Below, piece by piece: positions 36,125-44,098 of a stretch of 64,000 nt of DNA. Position 1 is the first letter of the stretch; each line of letters starts with the position of its first letter. The position numbers and the translations under genes are program-made. Origin of the DNA: Paenibacillus sabinae T27 (GTDB taxonomy: Bacteria > Bacillota > Bacilli > Paenibacillales > Paenibacillaceae); NCBI RefSeq assembly GCF_000612505.1, contig NZ_CP004078.1, forward strand, positions 2,096,001 to 2,160,000, in the 5' to 3' direction. The notes below the pieces were generated by a model. That model made no database searches. It saw only the letters and a program-made list of their open reading frames with translations, and was not told where the DNA came from.

Positions 36125-36946
36125 GTGCAGCAAGCTATTGCAATACTGGATTCAGGCGTGGGAGGGTTGACGGTTGCCAAGGAAGTCATGAGGCAGCTCC
36201 CGCGGGAAAAAATCATTTATTTCGGAGACACCGCCCGCGCCCCGTACGGACCCCGTTCGTCCGAAGAAGTCAAAATGTTCACCGAGCAAATTGTCGATTA
36301 CCTTATTCAATTTAATCCCAAACTGATCGTGATTGCCTGCAATACGGCGACCGCGGCAGCTCTCGATTATATATCGGACAAAGTGGACATCCCGGTCATC
36401 GGTGTGATTCACCCTGGCGCCCGCGCGGCGATCAGCGCGACCAAGACGGGCAGGGTAGGCGTTATCGGGACCGTCGGAACGATCGGCAGCGGGGCTTACA
36501 CCGCTGCGCTGAAGCAGCTGTCGCCTTATATTGAGGTGGTCAGTCAGGCATGCCCGGCGCTTGTCCCCTTGGTCGAACAGGGAATGTTCCGTTCGAAGGA
36601 ATCCGATCAGGCGGTAATCGAATCACTAAACGGCATAAAGCATGAGCCGATCGACACCCTGATCCTCGGCTGCACGCATTACCCGTTTCTGGTCGAGCCG
36701 ATCGGCCGGGCGATGGGGCCTGGCGTCAAGCTGATCAGCTCCGCGGACGAGACGGCGCGCGAGATCAGCACGATTTTATATGACAAGGGAAAGCTGGCGA
36801 GAGGGGACGACAGTCCCGTTCATCAATTCTTCTGCAGCGGCGACGCCGGCATCTTCCAGAAGATCGCCATGGACTGGCTTGGCGAGCAGATCAAGCGAAC
36901 GCCGGTCGTTTGGCAGGTATCGTCGCTTGAGCCCATGGATGTCTGA
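36125..36946 (+). CDS. murI: Glutamate racemase
   Basis: 273-residue enzyme converting L-glutamate to D-glutamate for peptidoglycan. Catalytic cysteines are in the motifs ACNTATAAAL and LGCTHYPFL, and substrate-binding motifs are LDSGVGGLTV and YFGDTARAPYG. The frame is open far upstream, but a large terminator covers that stretch. GTG 36125 (or GTG 36119) follows AAGGAAG, and 36125 matches family N-termini (MQQAIAILDSG). The gene is followed by its own terminator. It is the RacE/MurI type typical of Bacillales. Confidence 0.95.
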   Translation: MQQAIAILDSGVGGLTVAKEVMRQLPREKIIYFGDTARAPYGPRSSEEVKMFTEQIVDYLIQFNPKLIVIACNTATAAALDYISDKVDIPVIGVIHPGARAAISATKTGRVGVIGTVGTIGSGAYTAALKQLSPYIEVVSQACPALVPLVEQGMFRSKESDQAVIESLNGIKHEPIDTLILGCTHYPFLVEPIGRAMGPGVKLISSADETAREISTILYDKGKLARGDDSPVHQFFCSGDAGIFQKIAMDWLGEQIKRTPVVWQVSSLEPMDV

Positions 36947-36997
36947 ATGGTACACAGGACAAATCTTTCAGAACTTATGAATATACTTTCCTTCGGA

Positions 36998-37031
36998 AAC
37001 GGCCGGGCTGCCTGAAGCCCGGCCGTTCTTT
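36998..37031 (+). terminator. Terminator after glutamate racemase
   Basis: Perfect stem GGCCGGGCT-GCCTGA-AGCCCGGCC followed by GTTCTTTG. Confidence 0.75.
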
Positions 37032-37162
37032 GCGTGGAATCTTTTATTACGCTCTCCGCATACAATTAAAGAACTCCCATTGAACTATGGCCGCTAGCTG
37101 CAGCAGGATGCTTTATATCTGCACAGCCATCATTAGAAGAGCAGCGGAGAGGATGAGAAGGT

Positions 37163-38365
37163 ATGCTTCAATATATTGTCCGAAAAGGAGACACCTTGGC
37201 GCGGATTGCGGCGGCTCACGGACTTGCTCCGGAAAATGTAATCCACGGCAATCCCTGGGCGGCGGCCCAGCCTTACCTTTATCCAGGGCAGGTGCTGTTT
37301 CTCCCTGCCATCCAGCGGAGAAGGCATGCGGCGCAGGATGGGGAATCTGCCCGGGATGTAGCGGATCTCTATGGAGTCAGTATAGATGCGCTGATCATGC
37401 TTAATCCGAGACTATCTCCGGACGGGTCCTGCACGCCCGGAACTATACTTGTGATCCCGCCGTCCGAACGTACGGCGATTGTGAAGATGCGCGGCGAGTA
37501 CGGACCGAGAGAACTCGGGGATGATATCGGCAGGCTGACCGCCAAATATCCGTTTATTTCGACCGGCACGATCGGCGCAAGCGTCCTCGGCCAGCCGCTT
37601 CATCTGCTGCGGATCGGCACCGGCAGCCGATGTCTGCATGTCAACGCGGCGATTCATGCCAATGAATGGCTGACTTCGCCGTGTCTGCTGTCCTTTCTGG
37701 AGCAGTACGCCGATGCCTATGCGGACGGCCGGAAGTGGAACGGTCACAGTCCCGAAGACTGGTTCAGCAATTGGACGCTGTGGGCGGTTCCAATGGCGAA
37801 TCCCGACGGCGTGGAACTGGTGCAGGAGGGAGCTGGCCCAGGGCATCCATACCGCCGGGAACTGACGGAATGGAACAGCGGACGGCGCAGCTTCCGCCAC
37901 TGGAAGGCCAACATCCGGGGCGTCGACCTCGGGGACCAGTTCCCGGCCTTTTGGGACGAAGAGCAGTCGCGGCGGGGAGCGGCCGGGCCTTCTCCACGGG
38001 ATTATGGAGGCCCTTCGCCGCTCAGTGAGCCGGAGGCGGCCGCTCTTGCCGAGCTGTGCGAGAAGGCCCCGCCGGACATGGCGGTGTCGCTCCATAGCCA
38101 AGGCCAGGAAATTTACTGGAACTACCGGGGGTATGAGCCGCCGGAGAGCCGGGAACTTGCGGAACGCCTGGCGAAGGCCGGCGGCTACCGGGCCGTTACA
38201 TTGACAGAGAGCGACGCCGGGTTCAAGGACTGGTTCATTATGAAATTCGGAAAGCCGGGATTCACCGTGGAGCTGGGACTTGGAAGAAATCCGCTCCCGC
38301 TGGAGGATTTTGAAGGCATGGCTCTGGAAACGGGGCTCATTCTGGCGTCCATTTTGTCCGGGTAA
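37163..38365 (+). CDS. LysM-M14 gamma-D-glutamyl-meso-diaminopimelate peptidase
   Basis: 400-residue cell-wall peptidase. Two LysM domains come first (about 1-48: YIVRKGDTLARIAAAHGL; about 52-100: ARDVADLYGVSIDALIMLNP) and bind peptidoglycan. The zinc carboxypeptidase M14 domain covers about 115-400. Zinc ligands are in NAAIHANEW (HxxE) and VSLHSQGQE, and the catalytic Glu is in FTVELGLGRNPLP. This matches endopeptidase I/YqgT-type enzymes that cut the gamma-D-Glu-DAP bond. No classical signal peptide is present, as in spore or mother-cell forms of the family. AGAGGA precedes ATG 37163, and a terminator follows. Confidence 0.9.
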   Translation: MLQYIVRKGDTLARIAAAHGLAPENVIHGNPWAAAQPYLYPGQVLFLPAIQRRRHAAQDGESARDVADLYGVSIDALIMLNPRLSPDGSCTPGTILVIPPSERTAIVKMRGEYGPRELGDDIGRLTAKYPFISTGTIGASVLGQPLHLLRIGTGSRCLHVNAAIHANEWLTSPCLLSFLEQYADAYADGRKWNGHSPEDWFSNWTLWAVPMANPDGVELVQEGAGPGHPYRRELTEWNSGRRSFRHWKANIRGVDLGDQFPAFWDEEQSRRGAAGPSPRDYGGPSPLSEPEAAALAELCEKAPPDMAVSLHSQGQEIYWNYRGYEPPESRELAERLAKAGGYRAVTLTESDAGFKDWFIMKFGKPGFTVELGLGRNPLPLEDFEGMALETGLILASILSG

Positions 38366-38410
38366 AACGGATTGAAACATTTTCAGGAAATCTGCGTAAT
38401 CTAATGCAGA

Positions 38411-38461
38411 GGGTATGGCCGTAACTTCGCGTAAAAGCTGTTAAACGGCCGTACCCTTTTC
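38411..38461 (+). terminator. Terminator after M14 peptidase
   Basis: Stem GGGTATGGCCGT / ACGGCCGTACCC, then TTTTCT. Confidence 0.75.
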
Positions 38462-38480
38462 TACGGAAAGGAGGCAGAAG

Positions 38481-38732
38481 GTGAAACTGAAGAAGCTGTT
38501 GTCGCTGAAAGGCTGGTCCACCGTGCTGCGGGGCACCTGGAAGTATTTGAGCTCCCCCCGCGTTGCGATAGGGGACAAGCTCCTGTTCACAATTCCGGCT
38601 CTACTGTACTGGGTGCTTCCCGATGTCATGCCTTTTATGCCGGTTGACGATATCGGCGTATCGATGCTGCTTATGGCCTGGTTCGTTTCCAGAATGGACC
38701 GCAAATACCCGTCACTCCGCAGCGGAAGATAA
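38481..38732 (+). CDS. DUF1232 (YkvA-like) small membrane protein
   Basis: 83-residue protein with a DUF1232 core: IGDKLLFTIPALLYWVLPDVMPFMPVDDIGVSMLLMAWF, including the conserved P-D-x-x-P and DD(I/L)G signatures. Probably one re-entrant or two short membrane helices are present, with a basic N-terminus. GTG 38481 follows AAAGGAGGCAG. The function of the family is unknown. The gene lies directly behind a terminator, so it needs its own promoter or readthrough. Confidence 0.85.
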   Translation: MKLKKLLSLKGWSTVLRGTWKYLSSPRVAIGDKLLFTIPALLYWVLPDVMPFMPVDDIGVSMLLMAWFVSRMDRKYPSLRSGR

Positions 38733-38750
38733 AATTCGAGGCATGAATGG

Positions 38751-38780
38751 TTGCAAAATGCGGCTGTTATCCTTTAAAAT
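38751..38780 (+). promoter_or_regulatory. Promoter upstream of the HesB-like gene
   Basis: TTGCAA (38751-38756), an 18-nt spacer and TAAAAT (38775-38780), about 45 bp before the HesB-like start. Confidence 0.5.
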
Positions 38781-38825
38781 AGATTACCGAGTATTTAAAT
38801 CCAGTTGTCAGGAGATGGACGGATC

Positions 38826-39128
38826 ATGAATGTGAAAATTACCCGCAACGCGGCTAAAGTTATAAAGAAACAGATGGACCTGGAAGAAAACAAGGATCTC
38901 AAGCTGCGGGTGCTGATTACCCACGCGCACGGCGATCATGCCCACTACGGCCTCGATTTGGACACGCCCAAGGAGAACGACGAAGTTATTCCAACCGACA
39001 AGGAAATTGACGTTATTCTGGAGAAGGGCCAGCCGCTGCTTGACGGAGTAAAGGTCGATTATCTGTATTTTCCGCAGGAAGGCTTTGTCATTACCAATCC
39101 GTCCAAAGGCAATCACGGCGACCACTAA
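38826..39128 (+). CDS. HesB/IscA-fold protein lacking all cysteines
   Basis: 100-residue protein with the layout of A-type Fe-S carriers (ITRNAAKVIKKQM at the N-terminus, VDYLYFPQEGFVITNP near the C-terminus). The three cluster-binding cysteines of IscA/ErpA (C...CxC) are absent; no Cys occurs at all. Instead a THAHGDHAHYG loop (His33, 35, 38, 40) and a GNHGDH tail are present. It cannot act as a classic Fe-S carrier, and metal binding through histidines is an inference. CAGGAGA lies 11 nt before ATG 38826. It is followed 53 bp later by a Cys-rich YuzB-like protein. Confidence 0.8.
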   Translation: MNVKITRNAAKVIKKQMDLEENKDLKLRVLITHAHGDHAHYGLDLDTPKENDEVIPTDKEIDVILEKGQPLLDGVKVDYLYFPQEGFVITNPSKGNHGDH

Positions 39129-39181
39129 TCCGGCCCATAGGAGGCTTGGACAGATTGGATCGCGCATAGAAGGGAACTGCA

Positions 39182-39421
39182 ATGGCTAACGATATACGCA
39201 TCTGCGACAAATGCAATCATATGAGCATCAAGAGCGTGCTCCCCAAGCTCCGTAAAATGGCGCCGGACGCCGAGATCAAAATCGGCTGCAAGTCCTACTG
39301 CGGTCCGTGCGGCAAGCGTGCGTTCATTTATATCAACGGGCGCTACGTCAGCGCTCCGACCGAGGACGAGGTACTAAAGAAAGCGGAGCCTTTTGTGAAG
39401 CGCCCCGTTGTCAAAGAGTAA
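39182..39421 (+). CDS. yuzB: YuzB-family (DUF1450) cysteine-rich protein
   Basis: 79-residue protein of the DUF1450 family with a thioredoxin-like ferredoxin layout: ICDKCNHM (Cys8, Cys11), then GCKSYCGPCGKR (Cys36, Cys40, Cys43) and FIYINGRYVSAPTEDEV. The cysteine set could hold an Fe-S cluster or zinc. The ATG at 39182 follows GAAGGGAAC. It lies 53 bp behind the cysteine-free HesB-like gene and ahead of a strong terminator, so the two may form a bicistronic unit. The biochemical role is not established. Confidence 0.87.
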   Translation: MANDIRICDKCNHMSIKSVLPKLRKMAPDAEIKIGCKSYCGPCGKRAFIYINGRYVSAPTEDEVLKKAEPFVKRPVVKE

Positions 39422-39474
39422 TATTTGGAACGTGCGGTCTCCATCTGAAGTCGGAGCAGCGCCGTTATGGATGA

Positions 39475-39514
39475 AGGCCGATTTCACAGCTTAAGCTGTG
39501 AAGCGGCCTTTTTG
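39475..39514 (+). terminator. Terminator after the YuzB-like gene
   Basis: Stem AGGCCG(A)TTTCACAGC-TTAA-GCTGTGAA(G)CGGCCT followed by TTTTTG. Confidence 0.88.
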
Positions 39515-39650
39515 CTTCGGGAACGGTACGGCAGCAATCGACGGTGCTCCTTCCTAACCGGTATGCGGACAGGTTGGCAATAAAGTCAAGCGTGATATAA
39601 TAGCTTTGTTGTATCAAATGGTGCGTGTTACATAGAAAGGAGCAATGCAA

Positions 39651-40475
39651 ATGAAGCAGCTATCGGATACCATATTGCTGAACAACGGCGTCGCCATGCC
39701 ATGCTACGGCCTTGGAACGTATAAAGCGGAAGGCAATGAGGTGGAACGTGCGGTGACAGCGGCGCTGGAGCTCGGCTACCGGGCCATCGACACGGCGTCC
39801 CTGTACGGGAACGAGCAGGAAGTGGGACGGGCCATCAGGGCCAGCGGTCTGCGCAGAGAAGACGTATTCGTCACAACCAAGGTATGGAATGACGATCAGG
39901 GCTATGACCGGGCGCTGGCCGCTTTTGAGAAGAGCCGGGAGGCGCTGGGGCTGGAAGTGATCGACTTGTACCTCATTCATTGGCCCGGAGTGAACAGATA
40001 CAAGGATACGTGGCGTGCACTTGAGCGTCTGTACGAAGAAGGCAGCGTGCGCGCGATTGGCGTCAGCAACTTCCAGATTCATCATCTGGAGTCGCTCATG
40101 AATGACAGCCATACCGTTCCGGTCGTGAACCAGGTGGAACTGCATCCCCGTCTAAGACAGCGGCCGCTGCATGATTTCTGCTTGCTGAACAATATCCAGA
40201 TCGAAGCCTGGGCCCCGCTTATGAAAGGAAAACTGCAGGATAACGAGATTCTTACATCCATCGCGCGAATGCATGGCAAATCGGTGTCCCAAGTCATCCT
40301 TCGCTGGGAGCTGCAGCATGACATCGTCACGATTCCGAAATCGGTAACGCCTTCCCGGATCAAGGAGAACAGCGAAATCTTCGATTTCAACCTGTCTGAG
40401 GAGGAAATGAACGCCATCGATACGCTGGATACCGGGGAACGCATCGGCAGACATCCGGACGAGGTTGATTTCTGA
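39651..40475 (+). CDS. Aldo/keto reductase
   Basis: 274-residue NADPH-dependent oxidoreductase, AKR5-like. The catalytic tetrad is visible: Asp in YRAIDTASLYGNE (with the catalytic Tyr), Lys in VTTKVWN and His in YLIHWPG. The C-terminal cofactor loop reads TIPKSVTPSRIKEN. Two ATGs lie at 39645 and 39651. The AAAGGAG at 39636-39642 is 2 nt from the first and 8 nt from the second, so 39651 is used. The physiological carbonyl substrate is unknown. It is monocistronic with its own terminator. Confidence 0.93.
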   Translation: MKQLSDTILLNNGVAMPCYGLGTYKAEGNEVERAVTAALELGYRAIDTASLYGNEQEVGRAIRASGLRREDVFVTTKVWNDDQGYDRALAAFEKSREALGLEVIDLYLIHWPGVNRYKDTWRALERLYEEGSVRAIGVSNFQIHHLESLMNDSHTVPVVNQVELHPRLRQRPLHDFCLLNNIQIEAWAPLMKGKLQDNEILTSIARMHGKSVSQVILRWELQHDIVTIPKSVTPSRIKENSEIFDFNLSEEEMNAIDTLDTGERIGRHPDEVDF

Positions 40476-40498
40476 GAAGGACGATTGCACAAAAAGAA

Positions 40499-40540
40499 AC
40501 AGGCAGGCTGCGGGGATATCGCAGCCTGCCTGTATTTTAG
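40499..40540 (+). terminator. Terminator after aldo/keto reductase
   Basis: Near-perfect stem ACAGGCAGGCTGCG / CGCAGCCTGCCTGT followed by ATTTTA. It may serve both converging genes. Confidence 0.8.
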
Positions 40541-40612
40541 CGCTTATGCCCGGCCCGTCGGTTGTCCTTCGCTCTCAAACGACTGAATCCGATTGTATCC
40601 GGGCCGGTTCAA

Positions 40613-41770
40613 CTAGGCTTCATCCGTTTCCTTCTTCGGCGCTCTTGGCGGAAGCGGACCGAAGAACTGATAATACTGGCACTCGATCCGTCCGTTATAC
40701 AGCTTGCGCCGCTTGTCCGCCTTGCGTCCGAAGTAGTGCTCGAACTGCTTGGAAGGACTGATGGCGAAGAAGGACCAGTTAGGCAGATGGAGCATCATCT
40801 GTCCGAATTGGCGGATGAGCTTCTCCACTTCTTTATCATCGCTCAGCCGCTCCCCATAAGGTGGATTGGTGATGATGCAGCCGTAATCGCCCTCCGGCCT
40901 TGCTTTGGCGGCGGACAGGACGGAGAAGGCGATCTCGCCGGACAGACCCGCGCTCTTCGCGGCGGCCTGCGCGACTTCAATCGCCTTCGGATCGATGTCG
41001 CTGCCGGCAAGCTGCAGCGGAATGTCGTCCCGTACGGCGTCGAAAGCTTCCTCGCGAGCCGTCTGCCACGCTTCCGGCGGGATCGCCGGCCAATGCTCGG
41101 ACGGGAATGAGCGCCGGAGGCCGGGCGCGATATTCCAGGCCATCATGGCCGCCTCGATCAGAAACGTGCCCGACCCGCAGCAGGGGTCGTACAGAGGGCG
41201 GCTGCCGCTCCAGCGGCTGAGCTTCAGCATTGCGGCGGCCATAGTCTCTTTGATCGGCGCTTCCGTAACCAGCTTGCGGTAGCCCCGCTTATGCAGCGCG
41301 GGACCGGTGGTGTCCAGCGTAATCAGCGCGATGTCATTCAGCAGCGTGACCTCGATGACATAGCGCGGCCCGTTCTCGGGGAACCAGTCGGTGCGGTAAT
41401 ACTGCTTCAGCTTCTCGACGACCGCTTTTTTGACGATGCCCTGCGCGGCCGGAACGCTGCTGAGCTGCGATTTGTGCGAGCGGCCTTCCACCGGAAATTC
41501 GCCGTGTTCAGGAATCCAATCCTGCCAGGGAAGCGCTTTGACGCCTTCAAACAGCTCGTCAAAGGTCTTGGCAGGAAATTGTCCCATGTTGATCAGAACC
41601 CGGTCTGAGGTGCGCAGCCACAGGTTGCAGCGGCAAATGTCGATGACATCTCCGCTGAAGTGAACGCGGCCGTTCTCGGTAACCGTTTCATAGCCCATTT
41701 CATTTAATTCGCGCGCGACGATAGCCTCGAGCCCCATCGGGGCGGTGGCAATCAATTGTAGTTTACTCAA
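40613..41770 (-). CDS. ypsC: THUMP-domain 23S rRNA (guanine-N2) methyltransferase (YpsC/RlmL-N type)
   Basis: 385-residue RNA methyltransferase. TTG 41770 with GGAG 9 nt upstream gives MSKLQLIATAPMGLEAIVARELNEMGY, and the frame's further 5' extension (to 42022) has no ribosome site. A THUMP RNA-binding domain (about 45-155) is followed by a Rossmann methyltransferase with DPCCGSGTFLIEAA (SAM motif), DIDPKAIEVAQ and the base-flipping motif NPPYGERL. The length is equal to that usual for B. subtilis YpsC. E. coli RlmL modifies G2445 of 23S rRNA. It is divergent from the O-methyltransferase gene. Confidence 0.93.
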   Translation of the reverse strand: MSKLQLIATAPMGLEAIVARELNEMGYETVTENGRVHFSGDVIDICRCNLWLRTSDRVLINMGQFPAKTFDELFEGVKALPWQDWIPEHGEFPVEGRSHKSQLSSVPAAQGIVKKAVVEKLKQYYRTDWFPENGPRYVIEVTLLNDIALITLDTTGPALHKRGYRKLVTEAPIKETMAAAMLKLSRWSGSRPLYDPCCGSGTFLIEAAMMAWNIAPGLRRSFPSEHWPAIPPEAWQTAREEAFDAVRDDIPLQLAGSDIDPKAIEVAQAAAKSAGLSGEIAFSVLSAAKARPEGDYGCIITNPPYGERLSDDKEVEKLIRQFGQMMLHLPNWSFFAISPSKQFEHYFGRKADKRRKLYNGRIECQYYQFFGPLPPRAPKKETDEA

Positions 41771-41986
41771 GAATCTCAACTCCGTTGCTTGTAGGGATGT
41801 GCGTATTGCCGTTACAATCGATAAGAAACATTTTGCCCTAATAATCAGGCGCGGTACCCGTTTCTCACAGAAATTAATACGTTCTAAGTATAGGTGAAGG
41901 AAGGACGTATCACAACGTCCAGCCTGCGTTCGGAGTGACCGAATGCCTGCATCAGAATAAAGAAAGCGATAAAAAGGAGAACTGAC

Positions 41987-42634
41987 ATGCTTAATCAGGA
42001 GCAATATTTCAATCAGGAACAATACAGCGAGAGGCTCTATGAAGAGGATGAGCTTCTGCTGTCGGTAAAGGAAGCCATCCGGAATGGCGGCATGCCCGAA
42101 GTGTCGATTGCTCCGGGCTACGGAAGGCTGCTGGGCATGCTCGTCTCGCTGTCCCGTTCGTCAAGCGTGCTTGAAATCGGGGCGCTCGGCGGCTACAGCG
42201 GGATTTGCCTTGCCCGCGGGCTCGCTCCGGGCGGAACGTTGACCTCCTTGGAGCTGAAGCCAGAATACGCTGAAATGGCCCGCCGCCATCTGGAGCAGGC
42301 GGGGTTCGGTGGCATCGTGGAATATCGCACTGGGCCCGCACTGGACAGTTTGGCCAAACTCCAGGAAGAAGGCCGGACCTTTGATTTCTTTTTTATCGAC
42401 GCGGACAAGGAGAATTATCCGAACTATCTGGAGTACGCGATCCGGCTTGCCAATCCGGGGGCGATTATCGCCGGAGACAATATTTTTCTTCGCGGCCGGA
42501 CGCTGAACGCGGACAAGAACGGACCGGCGGTGCAGGCGATGCGCCGTTTCAACGAAATGATCGCAAGCGACAGCCGCCTGACCAGCACGCTGCTCCCCGC
42601 CTATGACGGTCTGGCTCTGGCGATGGTGAAATAG
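41987..42634 (+). CDS. O-methyltransferase (YrrM/caffeoyl-CoA type)
   Basis: 215-residue class I methyltransferase of the Methyltransf_3 family. Motif I is VLEIGALGGYSG, followed by TSLELKPEYAEMA, and the metal/catalytic segment is DFFFIDADKENYPNY, then IAGDNIFLRGR. AAAAAGGAG precedes ATG 41987. The N-terminus contains a short direct repeat (NQEQY-F-NQEQY, from 18-bp DNA units at 41993 and 42011). Bacterial homologues such as TrmR modify wobble uridine in tRNA; others methylate catechols. TrmR-like tRNA modification is likely for the single-copy Bacillales form but not proven here. Confidence 0.86.
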   Translation: MLNQEQYFNQEQYSERLYEEDELLLSVKEAIRNGGMPEVSIAPGYGRLLGMLVSLSRSSSVLEIGALGGYSGICLARGLAPGGTLTSLELKPEYAEMARRHLEQAGFGGIVEYRTGPALDSLAKLQEEGRTFDFFFIDADKENYPNYLEYAIRLANPGAIIAGDNIFLRGRTLNADKNGPAVQAMRRFNEMIASDSRLTSTLLPAYDGLALAMVK

Positions 42635-42663
42635 TATAAGCTGCGGATGGCCTGGGCTGCGGT

Positions 42664-43890
42664 TTAGCGGAACAGCCTGATCGGGGTAGCCTTGTACAAC
42701 ATCATGCGTACCCATAATGTATTAATCAGCAGCATGGCGCCGGAAACGATGAATATCCCTTCAATGCCAATATAGCCCGCCAGAAAGCCGCCTATCAGCG
42801 ACCCTAGCATATTGCCGAGGGCCAGCGTGCTGCTGTTGAAGCCGAAGGCCCGGCTCTCCTTGCCGTCCGGTGTATAAGAACGGATCAAGGCGTTCACGCT
42901 CGGAAGAAGTCCGCCCATGAAGACGCCCATCAAGAAACGGACGAAGATGAGCTGCCAGACGCTGCTGACGAACGCCTGCGGAATAACAAACAATGAAGCG
43001 CCAATCAGGGCGTAGGTTAGTATACGGTGGGCGCCGACCTTGTCGCTGAGCCTGCCGAGCACCGGCGAGGCGAGCATGTTCGAGACTCCGGTGACAGCGC
43101 TGACAACGCCTGCCCAGAACGCGATGTTAACAGCGGTCCCATGCAGCCTCTCGACATAGAGCGGCAGCAGGGCCATCGGGCTGATCATGGCGAACTGGAT
43201 CAGAAAGGTGACGGCGAACAGCGCCGGAAGCTGCGGAACCTTGATGAGATCCTTAAGCCCTTCAAATGTGGAAACTTGCGGCTTGTGGGCGGCTTCCTCG
43301 CGGTTGAAGTTCTCTTTGACCAGAAACAGGGCGAGCAGAGAAGCGATGAACAGCAGCAAGCCGATTACATAAAAAATAGGACGGAATCCGATCCAGTCCG
43401 CGAGCAGCCCGCCGATCAGCGGTCCGAGAATCGTTCCGGCCACAGAGCCGGACTGCATCAGGCCCATGGCGAAGCCCATCCGATGCTTCGGCGCCGTACC
43501 CGAGACGAGCGAGATGGAGGCGGGATTGAACCCGGAGATCGTCCCGTTGAGCAGCCTCAGCAGGAGCAGCTGCCAGGGCGTCTGCGCAAAGCCCATCAGC
43601 GAGATGACGATCGCCATGCCGAAGCCGGAGCGCAGCAGCATGATTTTGCGGCCGTATTTGTCGGAGAGCGAGCCCCACAGCGGCTGAAACAGAAACGAGG
43701 TCATAAAGTTGGCGGAAAATATGATACCGGCCCAAATCCCGACGGCGTTTCCCTGCACACCGAGGTTCTTGGCCAGATAGAGGGACAGGAAAGGGGTAAT
43801 CATCGTCATCCCCGCATTGACAAGAAATTGTCCAAACCAAAGCACATAGAGATTGATCTGCCAAGGTTCCCAGGATTTCCACTTTTTCAA
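42664..43890 (-). CDS. MFS multidrug efflux transporter
   Basis: 408-residue major facilitator protein with 12 predicted TM helices. The loop 2-3 motif reads LWGSLSDKYGRKIMLL and the drug-antiporter motif C region GSVAGTILGPLIGG follows helix 5, as in DHA1 exporters. The second half repeats the fold (PVLGRLSDKVGAHRIL). TTG 43890 is preferred over TTG 43911, because the only ribosome-like sequence (AAAGGATG) lies just after the latter. It is convergent with the O-methyltransferase and divergent from hemE. The substrate is unknown. Confidence 0.87.
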   Translation of the reverse strand: MKKWKSWEPWQINLYVLWFGQFLVNAGMTMITPFLSLYLAKNLGVQGNAVGIWAGIIFSANFMTSFLFQPLWGSLSDKYGRKIMLLRSGFGMAIVISLMGFAQTPWQLLLLRLLNGTISGFNPASISLVSGTAPKHRMGFAMGLMQSGSVAGTILGPLIGGLLADWIGFRPIFYVIGLLLFIASLLALFLVKENFNREEAAHKPQVSTFEGLKDLIKVPQLPALFAVTFLIQFAMISPMALLPLYVERLHGTAVNIAFWAGVVSAVTGVSNMLASPVLGRLSDKVGAHRILTYALIGASLFVIPQAFVSSVWQLIFVRFLMGVFMGGLLPSVNALIRSYTPDGKESRAFGFNSSTLALGNMLGSLIGGFLAGYIGIEGIFIVSGAMLLINTLWVRMMLYKATPIRLFR

Positions 43891-44026
43891 TGTGCTTTCA
43901 CATCCTTTCAACTTACGCGATCATTCACGAAGATGACATTCCAAAAGTATACCATATTTTTCTGCCCAACTTGAGACGCATTTTTGCCGTTGTCAAGGAA
44001 TTGTCATGCCTTGTAAGGTGTGACGG

Positions 44027-44055
44027 TTGTTACATTCTTTTAAAAAGGGCATAAT
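44027..44055 (+). promoter_or_regulatory. Probable promoter of the heme operon
   Basis: TTGTTA (44027-44032), a 17-nt spacer and CATAAT (44050-44055), 43 bp ahead of the hemE start. Confidence 0.5.
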
Positions 44056-44098
44056 ATATTTTGAGAAAATTTTAATTAAAACATATGGAGACTTTATC

